64,000 bases of DNA from positions 186,001 to 250,000 of the forward strand of contig NW_026251737.1 in the NCBI RefSeq assembly GCF_025024155.1, in the 5' to 3' direction. A program made the position numbers and the translations under genes. The notes under the pieces are model-generated. The model saw only the letters and a program-made list of their open reading frames with translations. It searched no databases and was not told the origin of the DNA. Source of the DNA: Gamsiella multidivaricata. Its lineage: Eukaryota > Mortierellomycota > Mortierellomycetes > Mortierellales > Mortierellaceae. Shown piece by piece: positions 34,879 through 45,706 of the stretch (its first letter is position 1; each line of letters starts with the position of its first letter).

Positions 34879-35065
34879 TCCGCTGAATATCACTCAACCA
34901 ATCGCAGCCCCTGCTTTGCTTAATATTCTCACATATACTCAGGGTCCAGGACAGAGGAAAACGAATCCCATCTCGGTCGCAGTCTCGCATATTACTCACT
35001 CGCCCACTTTATTACCCGCCCACTCTTTATCTCTTTCACTTTGCATCTTCAACCTCATTTCTTTT

Positions 35066-35157
35066 ACATTCGCATTCACATTCTCATTTTTATTTTCATT
35101 CTCATTTGCATTCTCATTCACTTTCGCATTCACTTTCACTTTCACATCCACTTTCGC
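35066..35157. repeat. Imperfect hexamer repeat (CATTCN/CTTTCA) in the leader of the bestrophin gene
   Basis: About fifteen units related to CATTCT, CATTCA and CTTTCA run almost to the ATG at 35172. It is entirely pyrimidine plus A on the plus strand and is likely transcribed as 5' untranslated leader. Confidence 0.8.
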
Positions 35158-35171
35158 GTTTAAAATCAAGC

Positions 35172-36808
35172 ATGGCCCGAAAATATGGTACAACAGTCTA
35201 TGTGAGCCGCAGATGGCCCCTGATGCTACGGCTTAAGGGCACAGTCATCGTCCAGATCTGGTGGCAAGTATTGCTCGTCGGCATCTATTCAGCGGCCGTC
35301 TTCTTGATAAATAAATACTCTGCCTGGAAGATGGGCTACTCTCTGGTAAGCAACCGCTATCTCTGATTTAACAGATTCATATAGTTTATGGTCAGCACCT
35401 GCCTCAGGTTCATCCGAAAACTGACCATCCTGCTTGCCTGTTTGTTCCTGCAATCTCATTGAATGAAATAGAATTTGGTTTCGGTAATGGGTATGGTCGT
35501 ATCGCTCCTGTTGGTTTTCCGCACAAATACAGGTGAGTGATGTTCTCTCGTGCTCCGCCCAGACCAGATCAGCTCATATTTTGCTTTATTGTACTACCAT
35601 GGCATGTCTGTGCTACATCCCCCTGGCTGCTTATCACTAAAAATATATGTCTAATTTGATTAAACACAGCATACGATCGTTACTGGGAGGGACGTCGTCT
35701 TTGGTCGCAAATGACACTCTGCATCCGCAACCTCACTCGTGGCATCTGGGTCTGCGTTGCCGAGTCCGAGACAAGGGACTTGCTCGAAAAAAAATCCGCC
35801 ATCAACCTCCTAGTCGCTTTTGCATTCGCCACAAAGCACTATCTGCGTGAGGAGTACGGATACGACTACGAGGACATGATCGACCTGCTCACCCACATCC
35901 CCAAGTACTCGATCCCAACCTCAACTCAGCCTATGGATTGGCGCGTCGACATCCCAACGGACCTGGAGAAACTCAAGCCTATCAATCACTTACAGTCACC
36001 CCAGCAGCAGAACCAGTCCTTAATGGGCCATACTAGCGCTACCTACACTCAAGATATTCGTGCCCGTCGTGCCTCCAAGAGCCAGCAGGCACTTGCGTTC
36101 GATTTCTTGACACCGACCAACATCCCAATCGAGCTCTCGTATTACATTGGAAGCTACATCAAGAGCTGCAGCAACAAGGGTAAGGTCGATCCCGCGACAT
36201 TAACCTTGATGAACAATGCTCTGGTCTCGTTGGTCGACTGCCTCACCGGATTCGAGCGTATCTTGCGCACGCCCATCCCTCTCGCCTACTCGATTCATTT
36301 GCACCATGCCACTTGGATCTATCTCTTGGCCCTGCCCTTCCAGCTGGTCGCCAATATGAGCGGACTCATGATTCCTGCGACCATGCTTGCTGCTTTCACA
36401 CTCTTGGGCATCTTGGGAATCGGTTACGAGATCGAGAATCCTTTCAACGACGACTACAACGATCTGCCTCTGGATGATTTCTGCAAGGTGATCCAGGCAG
36501 AGGTCGATTCTATGGTTGTGACTCGTGCTCCTACTCCCTCAGAATGGGTCTTTTCCGAAAACAACTACCCTCTTCCTCAATCTGATTTGTCAGCAAAGGA
36601 ACTCTCGGAACTCTCACTCGAGCAGGTTCATGAACTGATGGCTGCCGAGAACCCGCACCGCACGCCTGAAGAGATAACACAGGCGCGCATGTCGGTTCAG
36701 CTTCAGTACACTCGCTCAGTAGCTGGTAACGACAGGGGATCAACTTCGACAAAATCGAGTACAGGGACTGAACTGACAAAGGTCAGCTCGATGTCGGGCA
36801 AGATTTAA
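35172..36808 (+). CDS. Bestrophin-family (RFP-TM) anion channel
   Basis: Three exons: 35172-35345, 35472-35532 and 35670-36808, 457 residues. The start MARKYGTTVYVSRRWPLMLR is the typical N-terminus of the family. Helix 1 follows (VIVQIWWQVLLVGIYSAAVF). Splicing joins LLLVFRTNTA to YDRYWEGRRLW, the most conserved bestrophin/UPF0187 motif. IPIELSYYIGSYI and the hydrophobic IYLLALPFQLV segment fit the later channel helices. The C-terminal ~110 residues are Ser/Thr-rich and less conserved. Family members form pentameric chloride or bicarbonate-permeable channels in plasma or organelle membranes; the ion and membrane here are not readable. AATAAA signals lie at 36875 and about 36925. Confidence 0.9.
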
Positions 36809-38774
36809 GAGAGGAGGGGAAAATGAATCTGCCTAAACATCGCTTGAGATATCCTCCCGTTCCGCTCCTGCTGAAATAAATCAGCATCCGCATGTCGCGT
36901 TAAAACGCATTTCAGGAATAACGTGAATAAACGAACGTTCTATGTATAGACCCGTCATCGATAGTTAGATTGTACGTGGCAAAAAAAAAAAACGCTTCCC
37001 CAACATGAATGCTATCTTCCCGGCTCTACAACATCACTGGGGACTCCATTGAGTTCAGACGGCAGGGCTTTACAGCGCGTTTCCATCGTTTGTTTTGAAG
37101 GATCTACATCGCTACAAAGTTTTCTTCGTCACCCCTAGATCTCGCTGCTGAATCAACTTTCTGCACATCGGAGCACGCCGCTGTTTTCTCAAGCACCAGT
37201 TTGCTTACTCTAGCCGCGAGTGTTTTTCTTAGAAACCATTTCCTCATTGAAGCCTTGGATGCTGTGGAAGATGGCTTCGACGACTATATAAAATGGGTCC
37301 TCAGAAATTTTTACGTACAACTCCACATCAATAGGCGACGGATGCTGAAAGAAAAAAACGTCGTAGGTTGAATACTGTTCCTGTTGCCTCCTAGCCTTCC
37401 TACGCGAAGGTGTTATGGGCTTGAATCAAGAAGTTTGCAGGACCTTCGTCCTACCGACAGTACGCACATTATTAACAAGCACAAGCGGATTAAAGGGAGA
37501 AAGCTGACAAAAGAGGGGCATCGAGCCATTCTACATCGCTAAGAGTGTTGCAAAGCAGGGAGAGAAAATGGCAAAGCTGCTTCGATAGCCAACCCTATGG
37601 AACAATGTCAGAGATATTGTGTTGAACAGAAATATTGAGACTGGTCTACTAGTATTCAAGACACGCGCCTCCCTTATTTGAACCTCGGTCTTCGCTCAAT
37701 AAAACACCTTCACCACTGAACACACTTTTTTTAACTTTTTTGCAACACCACGCTCCCAGACTTGAATCCATTGCATCTTAACTGTGTTTTCTTCGTTGGA
37801 CTGATTGGCAGTGCAAGCAAGATGGCTATTTTGAGCGATCCATCCCTTTGTCAGTCTCTCTCTCGGTTCAGAAGATAATGCGACGGGAGACAGAAGGCGC
37901 GCCAACTGATTGTTCCGCAGGATCCTATTAGCCTCGATGGAGATATACCAGGCTATCAATCACACCTTGCCCTCTTATTTTCCCGCACCTATGAAGGCCT
38001 GCCGAAACAAAGGGTGTCGCGTTCTTGGCAGTGCATGCATGCGTTGATGCCTATACAATCCACGCCTTTTTGACAACTCTCCATCGCTTCCTACCTTGCA
38101 ATGCACCTTCATTTCACCAAAGCACACACCCTTGACTTTATCAATCCTTCTCCTACGCATTCCCAATTTTTCCCTACAGAACCATGCTTCAATACAAAGT
38201 ATAACTTTTATCCCTGACCACGGGCGGCACACGAAAGCCCTGAATGGTCCTGCAAGCCCAGGCTCGACAGGCCCAGCTCGCCTAGCTCGCGCTTTTTCTT
38301 AAAGCTACTCCCCATCCTAGTGCCGTCAGCACCACTATCACCACCAATCAGCAAGCACTGGGGTCATCTTCAAACTCTCGATATCCAGGAACGATGCCAC
38401 GAGCCCCCCCCCCCCAAGTGAAAAGGGAAGTATCGGTGCTCTTGTATTACATATTGCTAACAGTTTAACTATGAGTTGTTAGGACTACAGTACAAGATGG
38501 GGGATCTACAATGTGTATGGTATCTGCAATGGCCCTCAGGGTGATGCATTAGATATATCCTCACAGTTCTTTTTGTATACTTCAACTGTTTTACAATGGA
38601 CGTGTCGCGAACGCTTTTATTTGAGCAGGGCATGGTTTTACGAAGGGCGTGGGACAAAAAGTAAACTCAAAAAAGTCAGAAATGCGGGGCACAGACGCAA
38701 AAAAAAAAAAAAAAAAAAAAAAAAAAGTGTGGGGCAAAAAAAAAAAGAAAAAAAAAGAAGTGATTTGCTTTGGC
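36809..38774. other. 2 kb region without a supported gene
   Basis: Holds the 3' regions of the bestrophin gene (plus) and the unknown 255-residue gene (minus), which converge here. It includes an 11-nt C run near 38405, a 28-nt A homopolymer (38699-38726) and further A-rich DNA to 38760. The short open frames have no domain or splice support. Confidence 0.55.
38699..38726. repeat. A homopolymer, 28 nt, with flanking A-rich DNA
   Basis: Uninterrupted A run, then GTGTGGGGC, then a second A-rich stretch to about 38760, ending just before the stop codon of the minus-strand gene. Confidence 0.85.
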
Positions 38775-39542
38775 TCAGCGATAGGCGACCTCATCCCAAC
38801 GGGCCAAGCGATCGAGCGTTTGAAACCAAGGGTCATTGCTGGCGGCGGCCACAGTTGCATCTCCAACGTCTTCTTGGCTCATCGTCCGTGACAGGGCTCG
38901 TTTGCGCTCTAGTGCCGCAGTCCGCTTGCCACAGACCGCAGCCGCCAGATCCGTTCTCCAGTCAGCCTCGGTCAGGTCCTCAAACACGGGACTTGTATAC
39001 GCTAGTGATTTCATGGCATTGTTGTTGTTGTTGGGCGAAGGCGTTGGTTTCGAGGGTTCAGATGTAGTAAGATCGTCCTGGGTAGCCGTGAAATAATCAA
39101 TACAATCGAACCCGATCTTGCACAATGCGTGGGAGATACTGCCGGGACTCAAGGGCCCGAGTAGAATATCATCATCCCTGCTGTTGTTGCCGAAATTGCT
39201 TCCGGTTCTAGACTCAGTCAACAGCGATATTTCTGGGACGGAAGAGGATAAGGAAGGTGTGGTCGATAATGATCGGCTGATCTGTTCATTGGCCGTTGTC
39301 TCTGCTGCTACCCTCCCGGCAACATGCTTGCTTCGTGTGCTTGGTGTTGTTGTTATAGGGTTCTCAGAATGTTTTGAAAAGATGCTTGAGGACTGCGTGG
39401 AGAGGAGATAATCCCAGCAATCCTCTTCGTCTTTGGGGTAGATCGAGCAGAGGGCTCGGGAATAAGTGGACAGCCAAGGTCCGTCGGTCGATTGCATGTT
39501 GCCTGCGAAGGAGGCATCGAATCTGCTCTTGACATTGGCCAT
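38775..39542 (-). CDS. Unknown 255-residue protein
   Basis: A single uninterrupted frame from ATG at 39542 to a stop at 38775. The N-terminal ~50 residues look ordered (SRFDASFAGNM, then WLSTYSRALCSIYPKDEEDC). A Ser/Thr-rich linker follows. A second ordered patch reads LGPLSPGSISHALCKIGFDC, and the C-terminal ~60 residues (LTEADWRTDLAAAVCGKRTA) look helical. I recognise no family. No signal peptide or membrane segment is seen. The mixture of ordered patches and phosphorylatable linker suggests a regulatory or adaptor protein, but that is a guess. Confidence 0.65.
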   Translation of the reverse strand: MANVKSRFDASFAGNMQSTDGPWLSTYSRALCSIYPKDEEDCWDYLLSTQSSSIFSKHSENPITTTPSTRSKHVAGRVAAETTANEQISRSLSTTPSLSSSVPEISLLTESRTGSNFGNNSRDDDILLGPLSPGSISHALCKIGFDCIDYFTATQDDLTTSEPSKPTPSPNNNNNAMKSLAYTSPVFEDLTEADWRTDLAAAVCGKRTAALERKRALSRTMSQEDVGDATVAAASNDPWFQTLDRLARWDEVAYR

Positions 39543-40131
39543 TGTGAATTCGGTGCTATCAGTGGGGTAATTGAACGTGGATATGGGAATGCGGCAAAAA
39601 GTCGAATGTAGGGGTTGAAGAGGGATGGAGAGAATGCTGAAGGAGAGGTAAAAAAAATAAAGGAAGAGATGAAAGAAAGGGTGTTCTTTTTAAGAAGGAA
39701 AAAGAAGTTGTTGGGGGGCAGGGTGCGTGTTGTTTGTACGGTCGTGTACTACCCCGAGATGGGAGGGCACACCAAACAGAAGCTTGGCCCAAGCACAATG
39801 CATGAAAACCCAAAACAAATAAGCGATAAGTGTGGGGCAGAGGAGTAACTAAACCACAAACAGCCAAATGCCATCTCAACTCGTCCACGCTATGATGCAC
39901 AATGAACAGAAAGAAACAGAGGCAAAGAAATGATGGGCTAGGCCCTTCTCCACCCATGTGCTGCAGACTAAATTATAAAAATAAGAAACGAGGCTAGGTG
40001 ACAATTGGAATAGGTCGATAAGCCGAGCAATGGTTTATTTTCAACGTTCTCTCTCTGCAACATTGCGACTGCAGCAGCTATATGGCGTCCAGCATCATGC
40101 CCCGTCGTCATGCCCGTCGTCATGCCCGTCG
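39543..40131. other. Intergenic region, no supported gene
   Basis: Holds the promoter of the 255-residue protein and the 3' region of the EXPERA gene, both on the minus strand. A purine-rich stretch lies at about 39610-39720. No gene is seen. Confidence 0.6.
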
Positions 40132-40136
40132 TCATT
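40101..40136. repeat. Three tandem 12-nt units covering the EXPERA stop codon
   Basis: Units of CCCGTCGTCATG at 40101-40112 and 40113-40124, and CCCGTCGTCATT at 40125-40136. The stop codon of the minus-strand gene (40132-40134) lies in the third unit. Confidence 0.85.
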
Positions 40137-40768
40137 GCTGCTTCTTGGTACCCTTAAAGGACACAGGCCCTTGTTCGTAAGATCGGACGCGCTGGAAGGA
40201 CTCGTAGAGCATCCATAGAGGGAATACAACCCAGGGCGTATACAAGGATGTCAGAAATAGCTTTTGCGCGTCCGTGATATGGAACGGGAAATCGCTGGGC
40301 TTGCCGAAGTTCAGTGTAGTAAGACATGGCAGAACCGTCGTGATGACATGGGCCGAGTAGATACAGATCCACAAGGCGACGCTCCTCTTGTTATGGTACA
40401 GCGCCCAAGCACAGTAGATGAACATGGGCAGCTGGATCAATCCCTCCATGTGCAGGAAGGTGTTAAACCAAACCAGCGACCTGTCGGCGATGAAAGGGTC
40501 TCTATAGGTATCAACGTAGTACTCTATACCACCGTACAACGCGTGTCAGTTGAAGTAATTAGCCGAAAAAGACCGAGCACTGTATCTGATCCTGAGCTGG
40601 CATACCATTGAGCTTGATCAATGGCTGGATGTATGGGGCCACGGACGCTGGGTAGAGTGGAACCACGTCGACCAGGGCCGTAGTTGGGATATGCATAGCA
40701 AAGTAAATAAACATGATAAGATCCTTGGGCCTGGCCGTCAGAGGAACTCTGCTTGAGGAGACAGACAT
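40132..40768 (-). CDS. TMEM97/sigma-2 receptor-like EXPERA-domain membrane protein
   Basis: Two minus-strand exons, 40606-40768 and 40132-40523, 184 residues. Four membrane helices are visible: DLIMFIYFAMHIPTTALVD, LPMFIYCAWALY, VALWICIYSAHVITTVL and LFLTSLYTPWVVFPLWMLY. The RDPFIADRSLVWF segment between helices 1 and 2 and the acidic/aromatic pattern fit the EXPERA fold of TMEM97 and sterol isomerase EBP. The C-terminus ends KKQQ, a dilysine ER-retrieval signal of the KKXX type. Relatives sit in the ER or endolysosomes and affect sterol traffic; yeast relatives have been linked to mitochondrial protein handling at the ER. The exact ligand cannot be told. The length matches the family. Confidence 0.85.
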
Positions 40769-41074
40769 GTCGATGGTAGTATTTCTTGAAGTGATGGGAG
40801 CAGAAGAATGAAGAGTAGAGGCGAGGGATGAGGATGAGGATGAGGATGTTCCCGGCGTAGTGCTGAGCTGATGATCTTTGTGGTGCCACCAAAATGTTTA
40901 CCCACGTCCTTACGTCCTTTGAACACATGAGAAGGGTGTGCCGTCGCAAGTGCTACGCCGCGGCGCACACGAGCTGCACCATCTTAAGAAGAGCATTCGC
41001 CATGTGTCTCCAACCTTCTTCCCATCAACTACATCACTCGGGCCAGTGAGTCGAGCCACGTTTATTTCAGGAAC
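40769..41074. promoter_or_regulatory. Divergent promoter region between the EXPERA gene and GRASP
   Basis: About 306 nt separate the two ATGs. It contains an imperfect ATCCTC/GAGGATGAG repeat near 40827-40849. No gene is seen. Confidence 0.55.
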
Positions 41075-42917
41075 ATGGGAAATACGGCTTCAGGCGAGGA
41101 GGGTAGGCACCGTCTCGGATACCACGTCCTCAGGGTAAAACGTATTTCTTACCAAGCGCCAGCCATGGTCCTCTAACGAAATATGATGGCCAACATGTGT
41201 CCTCACCCTCCACATATCTTTCGCATCTCTTGCTTTGTAATTATACAACGAAAGGTTAAGGACGACTCCCCGGCGTACAGATCAGGTATCCGACCCTTTT
41301 TCGACTATATTGTAGCTATCGATGGTGTCCGTCTCAACACAGAAGGCACCTATCTGCAGGACCAATTACTTGCCAACGAGGACAAGCCTGTGATGCTGGA
41401 TATCTATTCAACGCGAGAGCAAGCTGGAAGAAGTACGTTACTCGTTAACCGCACTATAATGGAATTGTCAGCACAATGGGTACAGCACACGACAGATGCT
41501 AACTCTTGCAGTTATTCTCACTACCAATAGGGGTTGAGATGATTCCAACAAAGAACTGGGGCGACAGAAAAGGCGGCTTGATTGGATGCAGCATCCGTTT
41601 TTGCATGTTTGATGCTGTAAACGATGTTGTCTGGCATATTTTGGTACGCTAGAAAGGGCTATAGAATTATGAACGTCAATCCACCATGCTGTCGTTTGAC
41701 CAAACAAAACGATTCTTTTGCTCTAGGACGTCGCTCACGGATCTCCAGCAGAGAAGGCAGGATTGTGCCCACACACGGACTATGTCATTGGCACACCATA
41801 CGGCATTATGCGGGGCGAAGGAGATTTGTACGATCTTGTGGAGGACAACATTGGCGAACCTCTACGACTCCACGTGTACAACTCTGAGACGGACCATGTG
41901 CGGGAGGCAAGTGTCGTCGAAAACGAAGCTCACCATGACCTTTCAAAAGACTTATCCGCTTAACATTCAATTCTTCTTCTAGATCGTTATCATACCAAAC
42001 GAGGAATGGGGAGGCGAAGGACTGCTGGGATGCGATGTCGGTTACGGGTAAGGATGCAAATTTGATTCAGGATAGTGGTGGCATGCTTGGACGCCGACTA
42101 TGGCACTATATCACTATTTCTGATCGTGTCTACTGCTCGCTCGCATTACAGATACTTGCACCGTCTCCCGAGGCAAGGGTCTATCATACATGAGGGCTCA
42201 AGTGGATCACTTAGGAAGACACCTTCGTTGCCATACCCGCCATCGCAGGAGATGGTACACGACACCTCATATGTCAGGAATACCATGCCAGCCTCCTTCC
42301 AGCCAGGCGAACAGCCATTGGACATTGTGGCACCGACGCCTCGGCCGCCCCATTCGCCGTCGTGGCTGAGCACTAGCGAGGCCCTTGAAGGTTCCTTGCA
42401 AAGCTCATCGACCGCAGCCGCAGCCGCAGCAGAACAAGAGCAGGAGCAGGACCTACCGCCCCTCCGGTTCGGCCGAGGTGAACGACCTGATGCAGAAGAT
42501 GAGCCAGAGTCCGAAGACGAGTTCATGCCTAGAGGCGATAGATCTGCAGGACTTCAAGGCTCGGCGTTGGACTCCTTACAGCCCAAGTCTCCGACCTTCC
42601 TGAAACAACTGCAGGCAGTCTCTGTTCAGGACAACTATCAGCATCACACAGGACCCGCCGCCAGGGCCGAGCATCAGTACAATGGCCCAGCTCAATATAC
42701 CTCGCCAATTGCACATCAACTCCAGTTTCAAAATCAACCACCATCTCCACAGCAGCCCAAGGCACCTTTGCCACAGCCCTCGACGAATGCGAATAGCAAA
42801 CCTCTTTCTTCTCCTGCGACAAAATCAGCGACGACGGATTTCAACACTGGAGACATCCCCTTTGGTGGAGGAGACGCAATGGACTTTTCTAGCCAATTCG
42901 GTGTATTTCAACAGTAG
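41075..42917 (+). CDS. GRH1: GRASP55/65-type Golgi stacking and unconventional-secretion protein
   Basis: Six exons: 41075-41134, 41255-41432, 41531-41643, 41727-41906, 41983-42047 and 42152-42917, 453 residues. The N-terminus MGNTAS is a good myristoylation site (Gly2, Ser6). Two tandem GRASP PDZ domains follow: PDZ1 from GYHVLR-VKDDSPAYRSG (residues ~16-105) and PDZ2 from DVAHGSPAEKAGLCPHTDYV, with [20 protein letters not shown] at the end. The C-terminal ~250 residues are Ser/Pro/Gln-rich, as in other GRASPs, and probably regulated by phosphorylation. GRASPs tether cis-Golgi membranes and support unconventional secretion. The fourth intron (41907-41982) begins GC instead of GT; the conserved join REIVIIP demands it. 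AATAAA signals at 42962 and 42975. Confidence 0.92.
41907..41982 (+). other. GC-AG intron in the GRASP gene
   Basis: Donor GAG|GCAAGT and acceptor TTCTTCTAG|ATC. GCAAGT is the usual donor of GC-AG introns. No GT donor nearby keeps the frame and the conserved PDZ2 sequence. Confidence 0.85.
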
Positions 42918-43503
42918 TATCGCCAGTAGATGAGTATCAATGGAATAGCTGTGCTTGCTTGAATAAATGCCATCAATAAAGACTCCGTGCCCAGGGATTG
43001 TAGTTGGTGTGACAAAAACAAAAAAGATGAATGCGTGCGTATGTTCGTCTTGGGCTCTCTGGCATGGGACTTTGTCGGACGGCTAGACAGCTGGACATGA
43101 TGACAGGGTATGAATGTCTTAAGATATGGCCATGCTGGCACCTCAGTTAATGTATTTCGCTGGGCCAATGATTCCAATGGTCATTCCCAACCCGACGGTT
43201 TCAAGCGACAGAATTCTGCGCTGAATTGGGTCCTTTCTCGCGCCGTGACTCGGTGAGGGCACAAAAGAAACTTCGAGTGCAAACCTGAACGACATTCAAT
43301 CCTTTCTTTCTTGCTCACTGCACATCTCAACGAAGCACAACCTGCATGGGCCCGTCTGTTGATCGACCCCCACCAAACTGACCAGCACAGAACGCTGACA
43401 TATCCGCTGACATATCCGCTGATATATCGATTGACCTGGCAGGACCCGACTGATTCCAACAACGCTACCATCCTCTCATTTCACCTTCATTGAACACACG
43501 GAC
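42918..43503. other. Intergenic region, no supported gene
   Basis: Holds the GRASP 3' region (two AATAAA signals) and the promoter of the Sec2-like gene. A 12-nt unit TGACATATCCGC is repeated with a degenerate third copy at about 43396-43430, roughly 75 nt before the next ATG. Confidence 0.65.
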
Positions 43504-45318
43504 ATGGACCAGGACAACTCTGACAATTCTGACAAGGCTGTGGCTATTGCTACCACTACCTCCGCTACCAACGGCTCTATAATAATCGCACCCGCCACTG
43601 ATACAGCCGGCAGTAACAACGACACGACGAATGGCGCTGATACGGAAGAAGTATGCCCCTGTCGTAAAGTGACCAATACGTTTGCGGATCGTACATGTGG
43701 TATCTGCCAACGCGTCATCCCTGCGTTGGAGAGCGCCGAATTAGAACACAGGCGATTGTACAAGGAATTGGAGCAAGCTAAGAAGGAGATGGATTTACGC
43801 CAGAAGCGTGCCGAGGCCGAGATCGCAGAAACACAGACGTTGCGCAAAAAGGTACAAGGGCTTGAGATGACACTCACCACCAAAGTGGAGGAGTACTCGA
43901 ACGTACAGCGGGATCTCTCTGTCTTGAACGATAAATACGTGGACGAAATCGAGAAGGTGGCCGAGATGCAGCACGCCAAGGAGATGGTTGAGAATGAGCT
44001 GGAGGAGCTGAGTCGCACGCTTTTTGAGGAAGCCAACGGCATGGTCGCGTCCGAAGCCAGAGCACGACACCAGCTTGAGCTCACCCGGAAACACCTCGAG
44101 CTCGAATTGAAGGACGCTCGGGAGCGACTCGCAGCGGAGACATCCCAACTCAAGGAACTCAAGTCCAAGATGGAAGCCATGATAGACTCCCAGCCACAAA
44201 GCAAGCGCTCCTCGACTAATCCCTCAGATCGTGGAAGCGTTGACCTCGCCCAGCTCTTTGGAATGAGCAAGATGTCGGAGTCAGTGCCCATGTCGCAGGA
44301 GCCGGAGACAGCGATCGCAATTGACGGCCAGCTAATTCAGGAGTTCAAAGAGTTCGTGACGCAGAGCGCAACAGTCCGCCTGGTCAAGATCCACACCATC
44401 CCATTTATGCGGCACTGTCAGGACGAGGACGTGGAGCCGTGCTTACGATTTGGAAATAACCCCAGGATTTCAGCCAGGAAGCTAACGGAAGGCATCTGCT
44501 CCAACACATGCTACATTGAAGAGGCGACAGCTGAACAAGTCAAGGAATATGAGCGCATGATCCAGGCAGCCCAACAACCTCCCTCACCGGCACGCAACTC
44601 GGTCTCCAATAAGAATATGCTATGGGAAAGGCTCCAGACACAGTATGCCATGTACCAGGCACCCAAGGGAGGATGCCAGACCTGTGGGCGCTCAGGACCA
44701 TTAACCCATCGGTACCGCATTGCGACTTTGGATGAATGGTCGTTTATTGATCGGTTCTGTCGAGATCGACTCGTCGCAGTCTGTGAATTCTACATTTTTG
44801 TGCGCAATATCCGCGCTGGGCTGTATTCGAGTCGTGCGATCGAGGATCTGTACTCAGAAAGCCTTCGCCTTCGGCTCCAAATGTTCTATGCCCGCTCAGG
44901 AGTGCTGCCAATTATGCTTTCAGAGCTCGGTGTGGTTTCACAGTCGATTGGAAATATGGGTCCTGCGGGAGAATGGCCAGAAGGGATTCATCCACGAGGT
45001 GAGGGCAGCGATGGAGGATCCATTATCTCTATCACACCAGCCACCACACCAAAAAGCGAACGCGCCGAAATCCTGTTCCGGCCACAATCCGCTGGAGCCA
45101 TGTACGAGAGTGCATCACGCAAGGGTTCTGAGGACAAGGCAAGGGGAACGAGTGCCAGTGGAATAACAGAAGCAGTGGGAACTATTGTGGAAGAGTCGCC
45201 GGAGGAGGAAACAGTCGAGGCGACGGTCCCAACAAGTGTTTCGATTACGACCTTGGCTTCGGCTGGACCAGAGTCAACAACGCCTTCGACTCCTGACCAG
45301 AACATGCTTTCAGCTTAG
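43504..45318 (+). CDS. SEC2: Sec2/Rabin8-type guanine nucleotide exchange factor for a Sec4/Rab8 GTPase
   Basis: One uninterrupted frame of 604 residues. After an acidic, Thr-rich N-terminus comes a Cys motif (CPCRKVTNTFADRTCGICQR, residues ~51-70). A long coiled coil follows at about residues 75-225, containing NELEELSRTLFEEANGMV, the Sec2 GEF signature that contacts the Rab. The C-terminal half has a more conserved block with CXXC-like Cys (GGCQTCGRSGPL) and YIFVRNIRAGLYSSR, as in other fungal Sec2-like proteins. A Ser/Thr/Glu-rich tail ends the chain. Sec2 activates Sec4 on secretory vesicles bound for the hyphal tip. The gene is intronless among intron-rich neighbours and is followed by an A25 tract 47 nt after the stop. 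Confidence 0.87.
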   Translation: MDQDNSDNSDKAVAIATTTSATNGSIIIAPATDTAGSNNDTTNGADTEEVCPCRKVTNTFADRTCGICQRVIPALESAELEHRRLYKELEQAKKEMDLRQKRAEAEIAETQTLRKKVQGLEMTLTTKVEEYSNVQRDLSVLNDKYVDEIEKVAEMQHAKEMVENELEELSRTLFEEANGMVASEARARHQLELTRKHLELELKDARERLAAETSQLKELKSKMEAMIDSQPQSKRSSTNPSDRGSVDLAQLFGMSKMSESVPMSQEPETAIAIDGQLIQEFKEFVTQSATVRLVKIHTIPFMRHCQDEDVEPCLRFGNNPRISARKLTEGICSNTCYIEEATAEQVKEYERMIQAAQQPPSPARNSVSNKNMLWERLQTQYAMYQAPKGGCQTCGRSGPLTHRYRIATLDEWSFIDRFCRDRLVAVCEFYIFVRNIRAGLYSSRAIEDLYSESLRLRLQMFYARSGVLPIMLSELGVVSQSIGNMGPAGEWPEGIHPRGEGSDGGSIISITPATTPKSERAEILFRPQSAGAMYESASRKGSEDKARGTSASGITEAVGTIVEESPEEETVEATVPTSVSITTLASAGPESTTPSTPDQNMLSA

Positions 45319-45706
45319 ACATGGATCGTTTTACACACAGATCGGAGATAGTATGGCTATTGCCCAAAAAAAAAAAAAAAAAAAAAAAAATACATAACAT
45401 ACCATCGAAGCATGAACATCACCGCCCTCGGCCAAAGCACAGCAATGAGGCCTGCAAGGATGTCCTTTGGCGACGAGACATTTGGGTTACGGGTGCATTT
45501 TTGAAACAATACTTGCTGTGACTACAATTACAACACGCCATCAGAATTCTATATTTTACTCCACCAATCGACATGGCCGACAAGACGCTTCAGACACAGA
45601 GCGGTTTCCAGATATATCTCATGACCACAACCTATGAATGCGTGCGCTGTGTAATTTCTTTGTTCTCTCACGCCTCCAACTTTACCCCCACATCAGCGTT
45701 ACGACC
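45319..45706. other. Intergenic region with an A25 tract
   Basis: Holds the Sec2 3' region with A homopolymer 45366-45390 and the promoter of the first BTB gene. No gene is seen. Confidence 0.7.
45366..45390. repeat. A homopolymer, 25 nt
   Basis: Uninterrupted A run 47 nt downstream of the Sec2 stop codon. Confidence 0.85.

Larger units (their letters stand above)
33329..35171. other. 1.8 kb intergenic region with simple repeats
   Basis: No convincing gene. It holds a TG-rich repeat (about 34280-34325), a C/T-rich minisatellite (about 34797-34878) and an imperfect CATTCN hexamer array (about 35066-35157) reaching the bestrophin ATG. The right third is probably promoter and leader of the bestrophin gene. 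Confidence 0.6.

Noticed and set aside
37670..37760. tRNA-like or tRNA-derived repeat on the minus strand (A-box-like TTCAGTGGTGAAGG, B-box-like GGTTCAAAT)
   Set aside because: The acceptor and T stems do not pair and the B box lacks its CC end; no second copy was noticed.
38513..39067. 184-codon plus-strand open frame
   Set aside because: It crosses an A homopolymer giving a polylysine run and lies antisense to the better-supported 255-residue gene.
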